This document shows positions 31,712 through 40,716 of a stretch of 47,835 bases of DNA, one piece after another. The notes beneath the pieces are model-generated. The model was not told the origin of the DNA, searched no databases, and saw nothing but the letters and a program-made list of their open reading frames with translations. Position 1 is the stretch's first letter. Each line of letters starts with the position of its first letter. Source of the stretch: Fibrobacter succinogenes (GTDB lineage: Bacteria > Fibrobacterota > Fibrobacteria > Fibrobacterales > Fibrobacteraceae); the NCBI GenBank assembly GCA_902762795.1, contig CACWPM010000041.1, positions 1 through 47,835 of the forward strand. The letters run 5' to 3'. A program made the translations under genes and the position numbers.

Positions 31712-33238
31712 TTATACAGCGTAAAATTTCTGGCGAATCAGCTCCAGCGTATTGCGCAAATCCTGTTCCAATTGACGGTCACATTCAAGCGGAGCAAACT
31801 TCGAGAACACCTGATTGTAAGTCTCTTGAAGATTCTTAAGGCGGTCTTCCGAAATTTCACCTCGTTCCAAGCGTATGCGAAGTGCCTGAGCCGAAGCCAG
31901 AAGCGTTGCCGCTGCCACCTGTTCCGAAAGCTCCAAGACGCGGATGCAGTCACGGGCTGCAATCGTACCCATGCTGACCTTGTCCTGGTTGTGGCATTCC
32001 GTCGAACGGCTGAACACGCTCATCGGCATTGTAAGGTGGAGCGCTTCTGCAGTCCACGCCGAGACTCCAATCTGCACTGCCTTAAAGCCGTGATTGATAT
32101 CGTAATCGCCCTTGCTACCCGCAAGATTCGGCGGTAAGTTACGATTAAACTTGATATCGACAATCATAGCGAGCTGACGGTCCAAAAGGTCCGCAATGTT
32201 TGCAACCATGTTCTTGAGCGTATCCATCGCAAGGCAAATATGCCCGCCATAGAAATGCCCACCGTGGAAAATGTTCTTTGTGAACGGATCGACAATCGGA
32301 TTGTCATTGGCACTGTTGAGTTCAATTTCAATCAATTGGCGCAAGAACGCGCTAGAATCATAAAAAAGTCCAATCACATGCGGAGCGCAACGCAAAGAAT
32401 ACGGGTCCTGAATTTTCTCGGGAACCACATTCTTCGCCACATCGAGATTCAAGGCATAACGAATTTTCTTTGCGGCAAAGCCAAGTCCCGGATGCGGTTT
32501 TGTTTCGAACAAGCGTTCATAATAGTGATACGCATTGCCCTTCATCGCAACCGTAATCATCGCTGTAATTCGGCAAGCAAGATCAGAAAGGTATTCCGCA
32601 CGAGAATAAGCCATGCAAGCAACTGCGTTCATCGCCGCAGTACCGTTCATGATAGCAATCGCTTCTTTCGGGCGGAACTTATGCGGAGTAATTCCCAGTT
32701 CTTTCATCACATCCAGAGAAGAACGTCGTTCACCCTTGTACATCACATTGCGTTCGCCAATCACGGCACCCGCCAAATACGAAAGCGGAGTCAAGTCGCC
32801 ACTTGCCCCCACGGAACCTTCCTGCGGAATAAGCGGCAAAATATCGTTCTGCAAAAACTGCGTAATGATTTTCAAAAGCGCATAGCTCACGCCCGAGAAA
32901 CCTTGCGCAAGCGTATTCAAACGCACCGCCATAATTGCACGGGTTGTCTCTGCATCAAAATAATCGCCGAGACCGCATCCATGAAAACGCGTCAAATTAA
33001 TCGGGAGCTGGCTGTAATGTTCCGGCGGCAACACCTGCGTGCAGGAATCACCATATCCTGTTGTCACGCCATAAATGCCACCATGTTCTGCAAGCGCTTC
33101 GTCCAAGAATTCTGCACCAGAATCAATCTTTCTCTGGAATTCCGCAGAACTATCAAGTTCCACTGCGACTTGCTTTTTCGCAATCGCAACAACATCTTCA
33201 ATTGAGAGCTTACCGCTTCCAATAACGACGGTTTTCAT
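31712..33238 (-). CDS. aromatic amino-acid ammonia-lyase (HAL/TAL family)
   Basis: A 508-residue lyase that eliminates ammonia from histidine, tyrosine or phenylalanine. The MIO cofactor precursor Ala145-Ser146-Gly147 lies in GSVGASGDLTPLSYLAG; the catalytic Tyr56 is in YGVTTGYGD. The specificity pair in NLTRFHGCG is Phe85-His86; Ser-His is typical of histidine lyases and His-Leu of tyrosine lyases, so the pair is atypical. Its place inside an APE operon between acyltransferase and thioesterase genes implies a role in making the aryl starter (4-coumarate or cinnamate), as for the tyrosine lyases of flexirubin loci. It is not beside hut genes. Length and motifs are intact. Confidence 0.85.
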   Translation of the reverse strand: MKTVVIGSGKLSIEDVVAIAKKQVAVELDSSAEFQRKIDSGAEFLDEALAEHGGIYGVTTGYGDSCTQVLPPEHYSQLPINLTRFHGCGLGDYFDAETTRAIMAVRLNTLAQGFSGVSYALLKIITQFLQNDILPLIPQEGSVGASGDLTPLSYLAGAVIGERNVMYKGERRSSLDVMKELGITPHKFRPKEAIAIMNGTAAMNAVACMAYSRAEYLSDLACRITAMITVAMKGNAYHYYERLFETKPHPGLGFAAKKIRYALNLDVAKNVVPEKIQDPYSLRCAPHVIGLFYDSSAFLRQLIEIELNSANDNPIVDPFTKNIFHGGHFYGGHICLAMDTLKNMVANIADLLDRQLAMIVDIKFNRNLPPNLAGSKGDYDINHGFKAVQIGVSAWTAEALHLTMPMSVFSRSTECHNQDKVSMGTIAARDCIRVLELSEQVAAATLLASAQALRIRLERGEISEDRLKNLQETYNQVFSKFAPLECDRQLEQDLRNTLELIRQKFYAV

Positions 33239-33252
33239 TTAATTGTTCTCCA

Positions 33253-34212
33253 CTATTTATCTAACCTGTCCCAAAAATTGTAGAAATTGTACCACTGATA
33301 AGGATGTTCTTTACACAGCCTTTCCAACAGCTCAGCGTATTCCTGCAAAAGCATTTTCAAGCGCACAGGGCGTTCCTTGCGCAAACAGTCCAAATTCGTC
33401 TTGGCACGCACCACATGCATTTCGTAAGGCGAACGGATATTAAAGTCATGTTTGCGAATTGCAAATACAAAGTAAACGGGAGCGTTCAAAATGCCCGCCA
33501 GTGAAAAAGCGCCTTCCGGGAAATTCGCAGTCTCACCCAAGAACGTTGTTTCAAGCACGCGATTTCGCGTATGGGCAGAAGTACGATCCCCAGCAATCAC
33601 CACAAGATTTCCATCTGCAATTTTTTCTTTCATCCAAATAGCCGAATCGACATCAATGGAATTGGCATCAATTACATTTTCCATCAGTTCCGGCTTCAAT
33701 TCACGCAAAAGCGCATTGAACTTTTTTGAGCCCGACAAATCGACTACAGGATAAACCTTAAAACACTTTAATGTATGATATTCGCCATATTCAGTCAAGG
33801 AGCGCAGCATTTCCATATTGCCCAAATGCGAACAGAGTAAAAAAGCGCCCTCGCCTTTATTAATTTGTTCTACCAGCAAAGGCAAATCATCTTCTTGCGC
33901 TTCAACGCGATTGAGTTTAATAGCCCCTTTCCAACCTAACAATTTTTCCATCATCGAAAGCGCAAACGAAAGGATGTGCTTATACGTTCCAAACGCACCC
34001 ACGCGTACGCCCAATTTTCGCAAGTGTTCCAAATAAATTTTCGAACGCGCACGAACAGGTGCTGCCCCAAGCCAGAAAAAAAAGCATATTACAGCCGTAC
34101 ACAATTCGACAAGAAATAGCGGCAAATGGCACACGACCCAAAGCATAAAACGGAAATGCCAAACACTTCCGCCCACTTCTTCGATTTCGGACCAGTGTTC
34201 ACTCATAGTCAT
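33253..34212 (-). CDS. LpxL-like lysophospholipid acyltransferase (acyltransferase half of ApeJ)
   Basis: A 319-residue inner-membrane acyltransferase. One hydrophobic helix lies near residues 25-50 (LWVVCHLPLFLVELCTAVICFFFWLG). The H-x4-E type catalytic motif is in LCSHLGNMEML, with VVIAGDRTSAHTRNRV and FPEGAFSLAG as further conserved blocks. In E. coli-type APE loci the corresponding ApeJ is one protein with a glycosyltransferase part; here the two halves are separate genes sharing four bases (ATGA). It probably attaches an acyl or polyene chain to a sugar carrier. Confidence 0.8.
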   Translation of the reverse strand: MTMSEHWSEIEEVGGSVWHFRFMLWVVCHLPLFLVELCTAVICFFFWLGAAPVRARSKIYLEHLRKLGVRVGAFGTYKHILSFALSMMEKLLGWKGAIKLNRVEAQEDDLPLLVEQINKGEGAFLLCSHLGNMEMLRSLTEYGEYHTLKCFKVYPVVDLSGSKKFNALLRELKPELMENVIDANSIDVDSAIWMKEKIADGNLVVIAGDRTSAHTRNRVLETTFLGETANFPEGAFSLAGILNAPVYFVFAIRKHDFNIRSPYEMHVVRAKTNLDCLRKERPVRLKMLLQEYAELLERLCKEHPYQWYNFYNFWDRLDK

Positions 34213-34958
34213 ATCTTTTTAAACAAGCGACGCCCAATAGTCAAAGGAAGTCGAAGCACCATGCCAATGCAGAGCATCGTATGCGTCATCGAAATCACTA
34301 CGTTGTCATGGAACATTCTAAAATTCGAAACGCCATCTTTAGGATAGTGCACCTTTACCGGGAAAAAATGCATCTTCACGCCAGCCCACGATAACCTTAC
34401 AATCATTTCAATATCAAAGCCCATACGCTTATTGCGCAAGCGCTTCATCACCGGCCAAGACGAATCTAACGGATACACGCGAAAGCCGCACATGGCATCG
34501 GGAATTTTGAGCGAAAGCGTTTCAATCGCCACCCAAAAATTCGTAATCTTTCGGCCCTGTTCTCGAGCCTTGGGCACAGATTCATCGTATTCCGGGTAAC
34601 CGCAAATCAAGTCTTCAGGATGTTCCTTCGTTTCGTTTATAAAAAACGGAATCGCCTTCATATCGTGCTGGCCGTCGGCATCGACCTGCAAAGCGTGCGT
34701 GAATCCCGCCACAATAGCAGCATCCATGCCGGAACGCATCGCAGCGCCTTTTCCACGGTTGCATTCATGCGTCACAAGTTCCACATCCGGGAATTCTTTT
34801 GCAATTTCAACAAGAACTTGATGCCCTTCGGGAACGTTACCATCATCTACCAGAATTACAGGAATTCCCAAGGATGCAAGCGACTTCACGACATGACAAG
34901 ACGCTTTCTCATGGCGATAAACCGGCACGATGGCGCAAACTTTTACCGAATTATCCAC
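34209..34958 (-). CDS. family 2 glycosyltransferase (glycosyltransferase half of ApeJ)
   Basis: A 249-residue GT2 enzyme of the dolichol-phosphate mannosyltransferase type. The nucleotide-sugar binding parts are AIVPVYRHEKAS, VILVDDGNVPEG and the DxD-like QVDADGQHD. A C-terminal segment (MTHTMLCIGMVLRLPL) may associate with the membrane. It overlaps the fusion gene by eight bases and the acyltransferase gene by four. It should transfer a sugar onto a lipid or the polyene head group. Confidence 0.82.
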   Translation of the reverse strand: MDNSVKVCAIVPVYRHEKASCHVVKSLASLGIPVILVDDGNVPEGHQVLVEIAKEFPDVELVTHECNRGKGAAMRSGMDAAIVAGFTHALQVDADGQHDMKAIPFFINETKEHPEDLICGYPEYDESVPKAREQGRKITNFWVAIETLSLKIPDAMCGFRVYPLDSSWPVMKRLRNKRMGFDIEMIVRLSWAGVKMHFFPVKVHYPKDGVSNFRMFHDNVVISMTHTMLCIGMVLRLPLTIGRRLFKKI

Positions 34959-37368
34959 GATTTTCGCCCTCGCCTGCGGCAGCAGTCATATTCATCACAA
35001 GCGAGCCATTAGAATACAAAGTTTCTCCATTTTCACTTGTATATGCAAAAATCACCTTGCCCGCATCTGCATCGTATGTAATTTTCACCACTACAGGGAC
35101 ATCTGGCAAAATAGGACATGCAAAACGCGTGCGATTCATCTTAGAAAGTTCCTTGGGAACATCCAAAAAGTTCCGAGCCAATCGCAACACCATATCCACT
35201 TGCACGACCGCGGGCAACAACTTGAACTCCGGGAAATGATTGTCAAAATAGTCGCTCGCAGCAGGGAACAAAAGCTTCGCTGTCAACACACCCGGTTCCC
35301 TGCGGAACTTGAGAATCTTGAAGTTCGGACTTTCAGCAAGGCCAAACAGCGACTGAATATCGCGCATACGAATTTTGCCTTCCGTATTCTGCGGGAGTTC
35401 TTCAAGGTAACGCCATTTCTTCGGTGAAACCGTATTCTCGATAAACTTGAGCAAATAATCGTGAAAGAAATTATTTATAGCCAGTTTCGGTACCCCGGCA
35501 AATTTTTCACGCCCCGCAGCATTCAAGACAATGGCTGCAGCCAAATACTGGCGTTTACCCACCATCGGCACAACGCGCACATCTTGCACCAAGCCCGTCT
35601 GCTTCAAGCGCATTTCCACTTCCGGGAGAGAAATGCGTTTTTCTTCGATTTTCACAATCGAATCGGAGCGGCCCTTGAGCAAAAAACGACCGTCATCATA
35701 AAGGTCCACCAGGTCGCCCGTTGTAAAGCCCTCTTCTTCAAGAATATAACTCGACTTGATATTCAGGCAACCATTTTCAGCAACACTCATTTTACAAACT
35801 TCAAACGGAGTCCACACCAAACCGTTTTTAGATTGTCTGTAAGCAATGCCCCCCGTTTCGGTACTGCCATAAATTTCCATCGGCCAAAATCCAGTGCGTT
35901 CACAAGCCTTACGAGCCACATCCTCAGGCAACGGGCCCCCGGACGAATAAATTATTGGAGCACATTTGAATTCAAACGGCTGATCAGTTTCTGCAGATAA
36001 ACGTTTCAAGAATGCGGGACTCGAAGCCATCACCGCAGCTTCCCCCGCGATGTTCGCCAATTCCGTAGGAAAATCAATACGGTGCCTGCGGAACGGAAGC
36101 CCTGTTGCAATCGGCAAAAGCGCCGTAAACAACAAACCGTAAATATGGTGGTGGTTGACAGTACTATAAACCTTGCGGTTTACCCAGTCATTTCCAAAAA
36201 CTTTCACCAGTTCGAAAAGTTCATTTTCAAATTGCAGAAAGCGTTTGTACACAGCCTTCGGTTCACCCGTTGTCCCCGACGTATACAACACCATTTCAGC
36301 CTTGGACTTGTCAAACTTTCCGAACTTGATTTCGCGGGCGTTTTCACCATCCGAACAGCGCGCGTTTTCCTCAGCAAGCACATCTTGGATCAAAGTCGTG
36401 GGCATCTCGCCCGCATTCGATGCATTCCCCGCAAAAGGTTCATCCGTCAGAAATCCATATTCCGGCTTCTTGATTTCCTTGATAAAAGCTTCTTGACGAT
36501 TTGCCGTCACAAGCGCCTTGCGTCCGCTCTGGAGCATTGCCAAAAGAGCCACAGTAAAGTAATACGCATCTTCGCAATGCAAAATCCATGGCGTATTTTC
36601 ACGCGCTTCCAAGTAATAACGAACCCTAGAAACATCTTTTACGAAATCGCGCCATGTTCTAAGCCCAGCCACATTCGCTACAGCGCCCGACACATCAGCC
36701 ACTTCGGCAACGGCGTCAAAACACACTAGCGCGCCATCCGGGCGAGCATCTGATTCCAAGTCACATACAGGAACATACGATTGCATTTTATTCCGCATCA
36801 TTTTTCGAATCAAATATTCTATAATAAAAAATAAACCGATTAAAATGTAAGAAATAAGACCATTGTACAGCGACCAAATCTTATCGGAACACACAAAAAC
36901 CGTGAGCACAGCGATAATTCCATTCACGACAAAAAAAATGCACCACGCAACAGTCACTTTTTGGCAATAGCGTTCCACCGCTTTGAACGCAGGCGACATA
37001 TTCAAACTCTTATCGCCTAGACAAGCCATACGGAATGCAAAACTCGGCGGTCGCCAAAGCGTAAACCCGAAAAAAACAAGCAGGCTCAAATTCACAAGCA
37101 CCGGGTAAAGCTTCACAAACAAAACGTTGTTTGCAACAAACGCAAAAATCGCACAAGCCAAGACAAGCGCAACAAGCCCTCCCGTACGCCCCCGATCCAC
37201 ACCAGACTTGCTTCGTGTAAAATTCAAAAAATGGTAAAAAGCAAGCGCAATAAGCATCAAGCTCAAGCGCCGTGGAGAAAGTCCCCAGTACCTAAGTCCA
37301 CAAAAGACAATTACCGGATACAAAACGGAAATCGCGGTAAAGAAAATCTTTCCCGCAAACCGCTTCAT
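34951..37368 (-). CDS. fused ApeG-ApeH-ApeI protein: membrane domain, AMP ligase, hotdog dehydratase
   Basis: An 805-residue protein with three parts that are separate genes in E. coli-type APE loci. Residues 1-200 form a membrane domain of about five helices, like ApeG (COG4648). Residues about 210-675 are an adenylating ligase (ApeH): LYTSGTTGEPKAV, IYGSTETGGI, FTTGDLVDL, GRSDSIVKIEEKRI and NTEGKIRMRD with Lys665. Residues about 685-795 are a hotdog domain (ApeI) with YFDNHFPEFKLLPAVVQVD, where His711 is the likely catalytic residue. The ligase should activate the aryl acid and load an ACP. The start overlaps the ACP stop by one base (TAATG). No stop or frame change interrupts it, so the fusion appears real. 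Confidence 0.88.
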   Translation of the reverse strand: MKRFAGKIFFTAISVLYPVIVFCGLRYWGLSPRRLSLMLIALAFYHFLNFTRSKSGVDRGRTGGLVALVLACAIFAFVANNVLFVKLYPVLVNLSLLVFFGFTLWRPPSFAFRMACLGDKSLNMSPAFKAVERYCQKVTVAWCIFFVVNGIIAVLTVFVCSDKIWSLYNGLISYILIGLFFIIEYLIRKMMRNKMQSYVPVCDLESDARPDGALVCFDAVAEVADVSGAVANVAGLRTWRDFVKDVSRVRYYLEARENTPWILHCEDAYYFTVALLAMLQSGRKALVTANRQEAFIKEIKKPEYGFLTDEPFAGNASNAGEMPTTLIQDVLAEENARCSDGENAREIKFGKFDKSKAEMVLYTSGTTGEPKAVYKRFLQFENELFELVKVFGNDWVNRKVYSTVNHHHIYGLLFTALLPIATGLPFRRHRIDFPTELANIAGEAAVMASSPAFLKRLSAETDQPFEFKCAPIIYSSGGPLPEDVARKACERTGFWPMEIYGSTETGGIAYRQSKNGLVWTPFEVCKMSVAENGCLNIKSSYILEEEGFTTGDLVDLYDDGRFLLKGRSDSIVKIEEKRISLPEVEMRLKQTGLVQDVRVVPMVGKRQYLAAAIVLNAAGREKFAGVPKLAINNFFHDYLLKFIENTVSPKKWRYLEELPQNTEGKIRMRDIQSLFGLAESPNFKILKFRREPGVLTAKLLFPAASDYFDNHFPEFKLLPAVVQVDMVLRLARNFLDVPKELSKMNRTRFACPILPDVPVVVKITYDADAGKVIFAYTSENGETLYSNGSLVMNMTAAAGEGENRG

Positions 37369-37625
37369 TATTTGGCTTCCGAATTTTGAACAAGATTATA
37401 AATACCATCGACCACATTCTCAAGAGTACGCATTCTTTTGAATTCTTCAGGGTCGATATTTCTCGGCAAAAAAGACTTGAGTTTAACAATCAAGTCCACG
37501 GCATCAATGCTGTCCAGTTCCAAGTCCTCATAAAGACGAGCTTCGGGAACAATCCGCACTTCATCCAAGTCGAAATCATCAATAAGGGCAGCCTTGATCT
37601 TTTCGAAAATGACCTTTTTATCCAT
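37368..37625 (-). CDS. apeF: acyl carrier protein (ApeF-like)
   Basis: An 85-residue ACP. Phosphopantetheine attaches at Ser39 in LYEDLELDSIDAVDLI. Helices around it are acidic as usual. It lies three bases after the first ACP gene and overlaps the fusion gene by one base. It should carry the aryl starter or growing polyene. No phosphopantetheinyl transferase gene is seen in the window. Confidence 0.88.
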   Translation of the reverse strand: MDKKVIFEKIKAALIDDFDLDEVRIVPEARLYEDLELDSIDAVDLIVKLKSFLPRNIDPEEFKRMRTLENVVDGIYNLVQNSEAK

Positions 37626-37628
37626 GAA

Positions 37629-37904
37629 TCAACCCTTAGAATTTGCAGAAATGTAAGCAGCAAGCGCATCTACCGATGCAAAATGTTTCTTGGTTTCTTC
37701 CTTGACCGTAGAAAATGTTACACCAAAATTTTCCTTGATGGCAATGCCCAATTCCAAAGCATCAATAGAATCGAGTCCAAGACCTTCGCCGGCCTCATTT
37801 TTCCCAAAAATCGGAGCGGAATCCACAATATCGGCAGGGGTGATATCTTCCAATTCCAAGGACTCGATCATAACTTCCTTAATGCGGGTATTCAAATCGG
37901 ACAT
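37629..37904 (-). CDS. apeE: acyl carrier protein (ApeE-like), first gene of the minus-strand APE operon
   Basis: A 91-residue ACP with Ser46 in GEGLGLDSIDALELG as the phosphopantetheine site. It is slightly longer than ApeF because of the insertion GKNEAGEGLG before the motif, as in APE-type ACPs. It opens the thirteen-gene minus-strand operon and is transcribed away from the methyltransferase gene. Confidence 0.88.
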   Translation of the reverse strand: MSDLNTRIKEVMIESLELEDITPADIVDSAPIFGKNEAGEGLGLDSIDALELGIAIKENFGVTFSTVKEETKKHFASVDALAAYISANSKG

Positions 37905-38014
37905 ATGCTTTTAGCGACCTCAATCAAGGTTTATGTTTTCTTGGATAGGCAATATAGAAAAATAATTTTATATTAAGGGAACCTTATCTTTTATGATTTC
38001 GCAATAGAGAAAAC
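37905..38014. promoter_or_regulatory. divergent promoter region of the APE locus
   Basis: A 110-bp AT-rich gap between the two divergent APE transcripts. It contains GGCAATATAGAAAAATAATTT and TTATATTAAGG, usable as minus-10-like elements on either strand. No operator can be assigned by eye. Both arms of the cluster must be started from here, so this is the likely control point. Confidence 0.5.
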
Positions 38015-39118
38015 ATGTTCGATTTTTACAAAAATGATGTCATCGATGCCGTAAACGCAAAGTTCGAAGCTCAAAAAATTGCATTTGCCCCCCTCAGTTT
38101 CCAGGCGGCCCGCGTCCTCAGAAACATGGGCATTTTGGACGAAATCAGCAACGCCCGCAAAAAGGGCATTACCATTTCGGAACTCGCCCAAAAACTGGAT
38201 ATATCGCTTTACGGAGTGAGCGTTCTTGTGGAGATGGGACTCGGCATGGGAGCAATCAAGCTCCACAAGGATTCTAGCGAAGATGACTTGCGACTCACGC
38301 TCGGGAAAATCGGATTTTTCCTCATGAAAGACGAAATGACACAAGTGAACATGGATTTTTCACAAGACATCTGTTACCGCGGCGCCGAAAAACTTGAAGA
38401 ATCCATCCGCAAAGGCAAACCGATGGGGCTAACGCACTTAGGGCCATGGAAAACCGTTTACGAAGGACTTTCAAATCTCACCGAACAGCAAAAAAAAAGC
38501 TGGTTTGGTTTTGACCATTTTTATTCCGACTTGGCATTTCCCGAAGCCCTCCCCATTGTTTTCGAGAAACTCGCCGAACAAAAGGATCCAAGACTTTTTG
38601 ACATTGGCGGTAACACGGCAAAATGGGCCATCGCCTGCTGCAAATACAACGCAAACGTGCAAGTTTCCATCATTGACCTCCCGGGGCAAACCGCAATTGC
38701 CGAAAAGAACGCTGCAGAAGCAGGCTTTAAAGACCGCATTGACACAATTCCATGCAATGTTCTCGATGATACGACCGAATTCCCACAAGGTGCAAATGCC
38801 GTCTGGATGAGCCAATTCCTAGATTGCTTTTCACTTGAGCAGATTACAAAAATTCTCTCGAAAATCCGCCGCGCCGTAACACCGGACACAAACATCTACG
38901 TCCTAGAACCGCTATGGGACAAGCAGCGTTTTGAAGCCGCCGCCTACTCGCTCCAGGCAACATCGCTTTACTTCACTTGCATAGCAAACGGAAACAGCAA
39001 AATGTACCGCTACGCAGAACTCAAGCGCGCCATCGAAACAGCCGGCTTCGAGCTGAAAGAAGCTCACCACAACATAGGTCCCAACACCTATACATTGCTT
39101 AGATTCAACAAAAAATAA
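38015..39118 (+). CDS. SAM-dependent O-methyltransferase of APE locus
   Basis: A 367-residue methyltransferase with the layout of plant-type caffeate/hydroxyindole O-methyltransferases: an N-terminal winged-helix dimerisation domain (ISELAQKLDISLYGVSVLVE) and a Rossmann domain with the SAM motif LFDIGGNTAKWAI, VSIIDLPGQTAIAEKN and WMSQFLDCFS. The missing basic His of many plant enzymes cannot be judged. Methyltransferases in APE loci modify the aryl head. It begins the plus-strand arm of the cluster. Confidence 0.82.
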   Translation: MFDFYKNDVIDAVNAKFEAQKIAFAPLSFQAARVLRNMGILDEISNARKKGITISELAQKLDISLYGVSVLVEMGLGMGAIKLHKDSSEDDLRLTLGKIGFFLMKDEMTQVNMDFSQDICYRGAEKLEESIRKGKPMGLTHLGPWKTVYEGLSNLTEQQKKSWFGFDHFYSDLAFPEALPIVFEKLAEQKDPRLFDIGGNTAKWAIACCKYNANVQVSIIDLPGQTAIAEKNAAEAGFKDRIDTIPCNVLDDTTEFPQGANAVWMSQFLDCFSLEQITKILSKIRRAVTPDTNIYVLEPLWDKQRFEAAAYSLQATSLYFTCIANGNSKMYRYAELKRAIETAGFELKEAHHNIGPNTYTLLRFNKK

Positions 39119-39134
39119 AGCCCACCCATAATAA

Positions 39135-39809
39135 ATGCATAACGTTTTTATCGAAAGAATAGCAAGCTTTGTCCCGACAGAGGCTCTTCCCAAGCCTGAC
39201 GTCTCGTTCGTTCCCATGCTTATGCGCCGCCGTCTCAGCTACATTTCGCGTATGGTGGTACTCGTGAGCAATCAAGTCTCCCGCGATAACAACGGACACA
39301 AGCTCAAGCCAAACAAGGTGACTTTTGCATCGCAGTTCGGAGAAATCAGCCAGCAGCTGAAAATTTCGCAAACGCTTATCGATACGGGAATGGTATCCCC
39401 AGCACATTTTAGCCTTTCAGTCTTCAACGCCTCCATTGCAAGCGCATCGATTCTCGAAACAAACACCGCAGGGTATTCCGCCGTATTCCCCGGGAAAGAC
39501 GCATTTACCACAGGCCTCGCGGATTGCATCGCCGCCCTCGAAACAGAAAAAGAGGACTCGCGCACATTTATCTTTGCAGACGAACTCATTCCCGAAATAT
39601 ACGCACCCATAGCAGGAGTTCCTTACCCGAACGCCGTTTGCGCCATCGCGCTTAGACTCACGAAAAACGAATCGAAAGCAGAATCCACCCTAAAAAATAT
39701 AGATGTGTCAGATAAACTCACCCAACTCAAAATGTCAAAGAACAACTTCGACACCGCTGCAGAACAAGCGCTAGCATTCCTCCGCGATATCGACATGCAA
39801 AGGACTTAA
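39135..39809 (+). CDS. apeC: ketosynthase-like chain-length-factor protein (ApeC-like)
   Basis: A 224-residue protein matching the N-terminal ketosynthase-like family (Ketoacyl-synt_2) found in APE loci. The family's phrase is FSLSVFNASIASASI; there is no active-site Cys or HGT motif, so it should not condense by itself. In characterised systems ApeC forms a heterodimer with ApeO. It starts 16 bases after the methyltransferase gene and ends three bases before the acyltransferase gene. Confidence 0.78.
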   Translation: MHNVFIERIASFVPTEALPKPDVSFVPMLMRRRLSYISRMVVLVSNQVSRDNNGHKLKPNKVTFASQFGEISQQLKISQTLIDTGMVSPAHFSLSVFNASIASASILETNTAGYSAVFPGKDAFTTGLADCIAALETEKEDSRTFIFADELIPEIYAPIAGVPYPNAVCAIALRLTKNESKAESTLKNIDVSDKLTQLKMSKNNFDTAAEQALAFLRDIDMQRT

Positions 39810-39812
39810 TGA

Positions 39813-40592
39813 ATGACAAGAATCAGCTACATATGGCACGTTTGGGCAAAGCTTTTCTGCTTTGCATTTTTCGGTAGCTGTAGTCTAATTCTAGTGCTTA
39901 TCTTATTCCCCGTCATGCATTGCATGGCCGGTTTCTCCGAAAAAAAATTCAAAATCATCGCGCGTAAATTCAATTACCGCTATTTTAAAATATTTGTTAA
40001 AATTGCAGAGTTTATTGGATGCATACACCTAACTGTCGAAAACAAGGATGAGCTCAGCAATCTCCGTTCCAAAGTTGTCATAGCCAACCATCCATCGCTT
40101 TTAGATGTAGTCATTCTATTTTCGCTTGTTCCCAATGCCGACTGTATCGTTAAAGGGGACCTTGTTCAAAATATATTTATTTCGAGAATTATCAAAAATC
40201 TTTATATTCCAAATAACATATCATTTGAAGAACAACTGGAATGCGCAAAAAATTCCATGAGCGAAGGAAACAATCTCATCATATTCCCCGAAGGAACTCG
40301 TTCGAAACCAGGCGAACCATGGGAATTCAAAAAAGGCGCGGCTAGGATGGCCATTTATTCTAAAAATGACATTATCCCCATTTTTTTCGGAGGAAACGAG
40401 AAAATCGGGCTTCGCAAACACGATAAAGTACTGCAATACCATCCTACGGAACGTTACACGTACAACCTGAAAGTCCTTCCCCAAATTTCTGTAAAAGAAT
40501 TCGAAAACATGCCCCTTACCAAAAGCGCCACCAAGCTCACCCATAAAATGAAAAAAATACTCGAAGAAGAGCTGCCAGAGACAGGTATTTAA
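39813..40592 (+). CDS. apeD: 1-acylglycerol-3-phosphate acyltransferase-like protein (ApeD-like)
   Basis: A 259-residue membrane acyltransferase. A hydrophobic helix covers about residues 13-36. The catalytic NHPSLLDVV block (H-x4-D) and the substrate-binding FPEGTRSKPGEP block are both present. In APE loci it is thought to acylate a glycerol or lipid carrier for the polyene. It ends the plus-strand arm; the following 124 bases are AT-rich and hold the next promoter, with no clear terminator. Confidence 0.82.
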   Translation: MTRISYIWHVWAKLFCFAFFGSCSLILVLILFPVMHCMAGFSEKKFKIIARKFNYRYFKIFVKIAEFIGCIHLTVENKDELSNLRSKVVIANHPSLLDVVILFSLVPNADCIVKGDLVQNIFISRIIKNLYIPNNISFEEQLECAKNSMSEGNNLIIFPEGTRSKPGEPWEFKKGAARMAIYSKNDIIPIFFGGNEKIGLRKHDKVLQYHPTERYTYNLKVLPQISVKEFENMPLTKSATKLTHKMKKILEEELPETGI

Positions 40593-40716
40593 TCCCCCAA
40601 AATTTACATATTAGCGTGATTTTCATTCCATTTATCGAAAAAACGCCCTGTTAATGAAAAAAAAACTTTTCTTTTTCTCTTTTATTTGCTAAATTAAACC
40701 CCAAAGGAGATTCCAT

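Noticed and set aside
31712-33238. Histidine ammonia-lyase of the histidine-utilisation pathway
   Set aside because: No hut genes nearby, and the gene sits within the APE operon; the specificity pair also differs from Ser-His.
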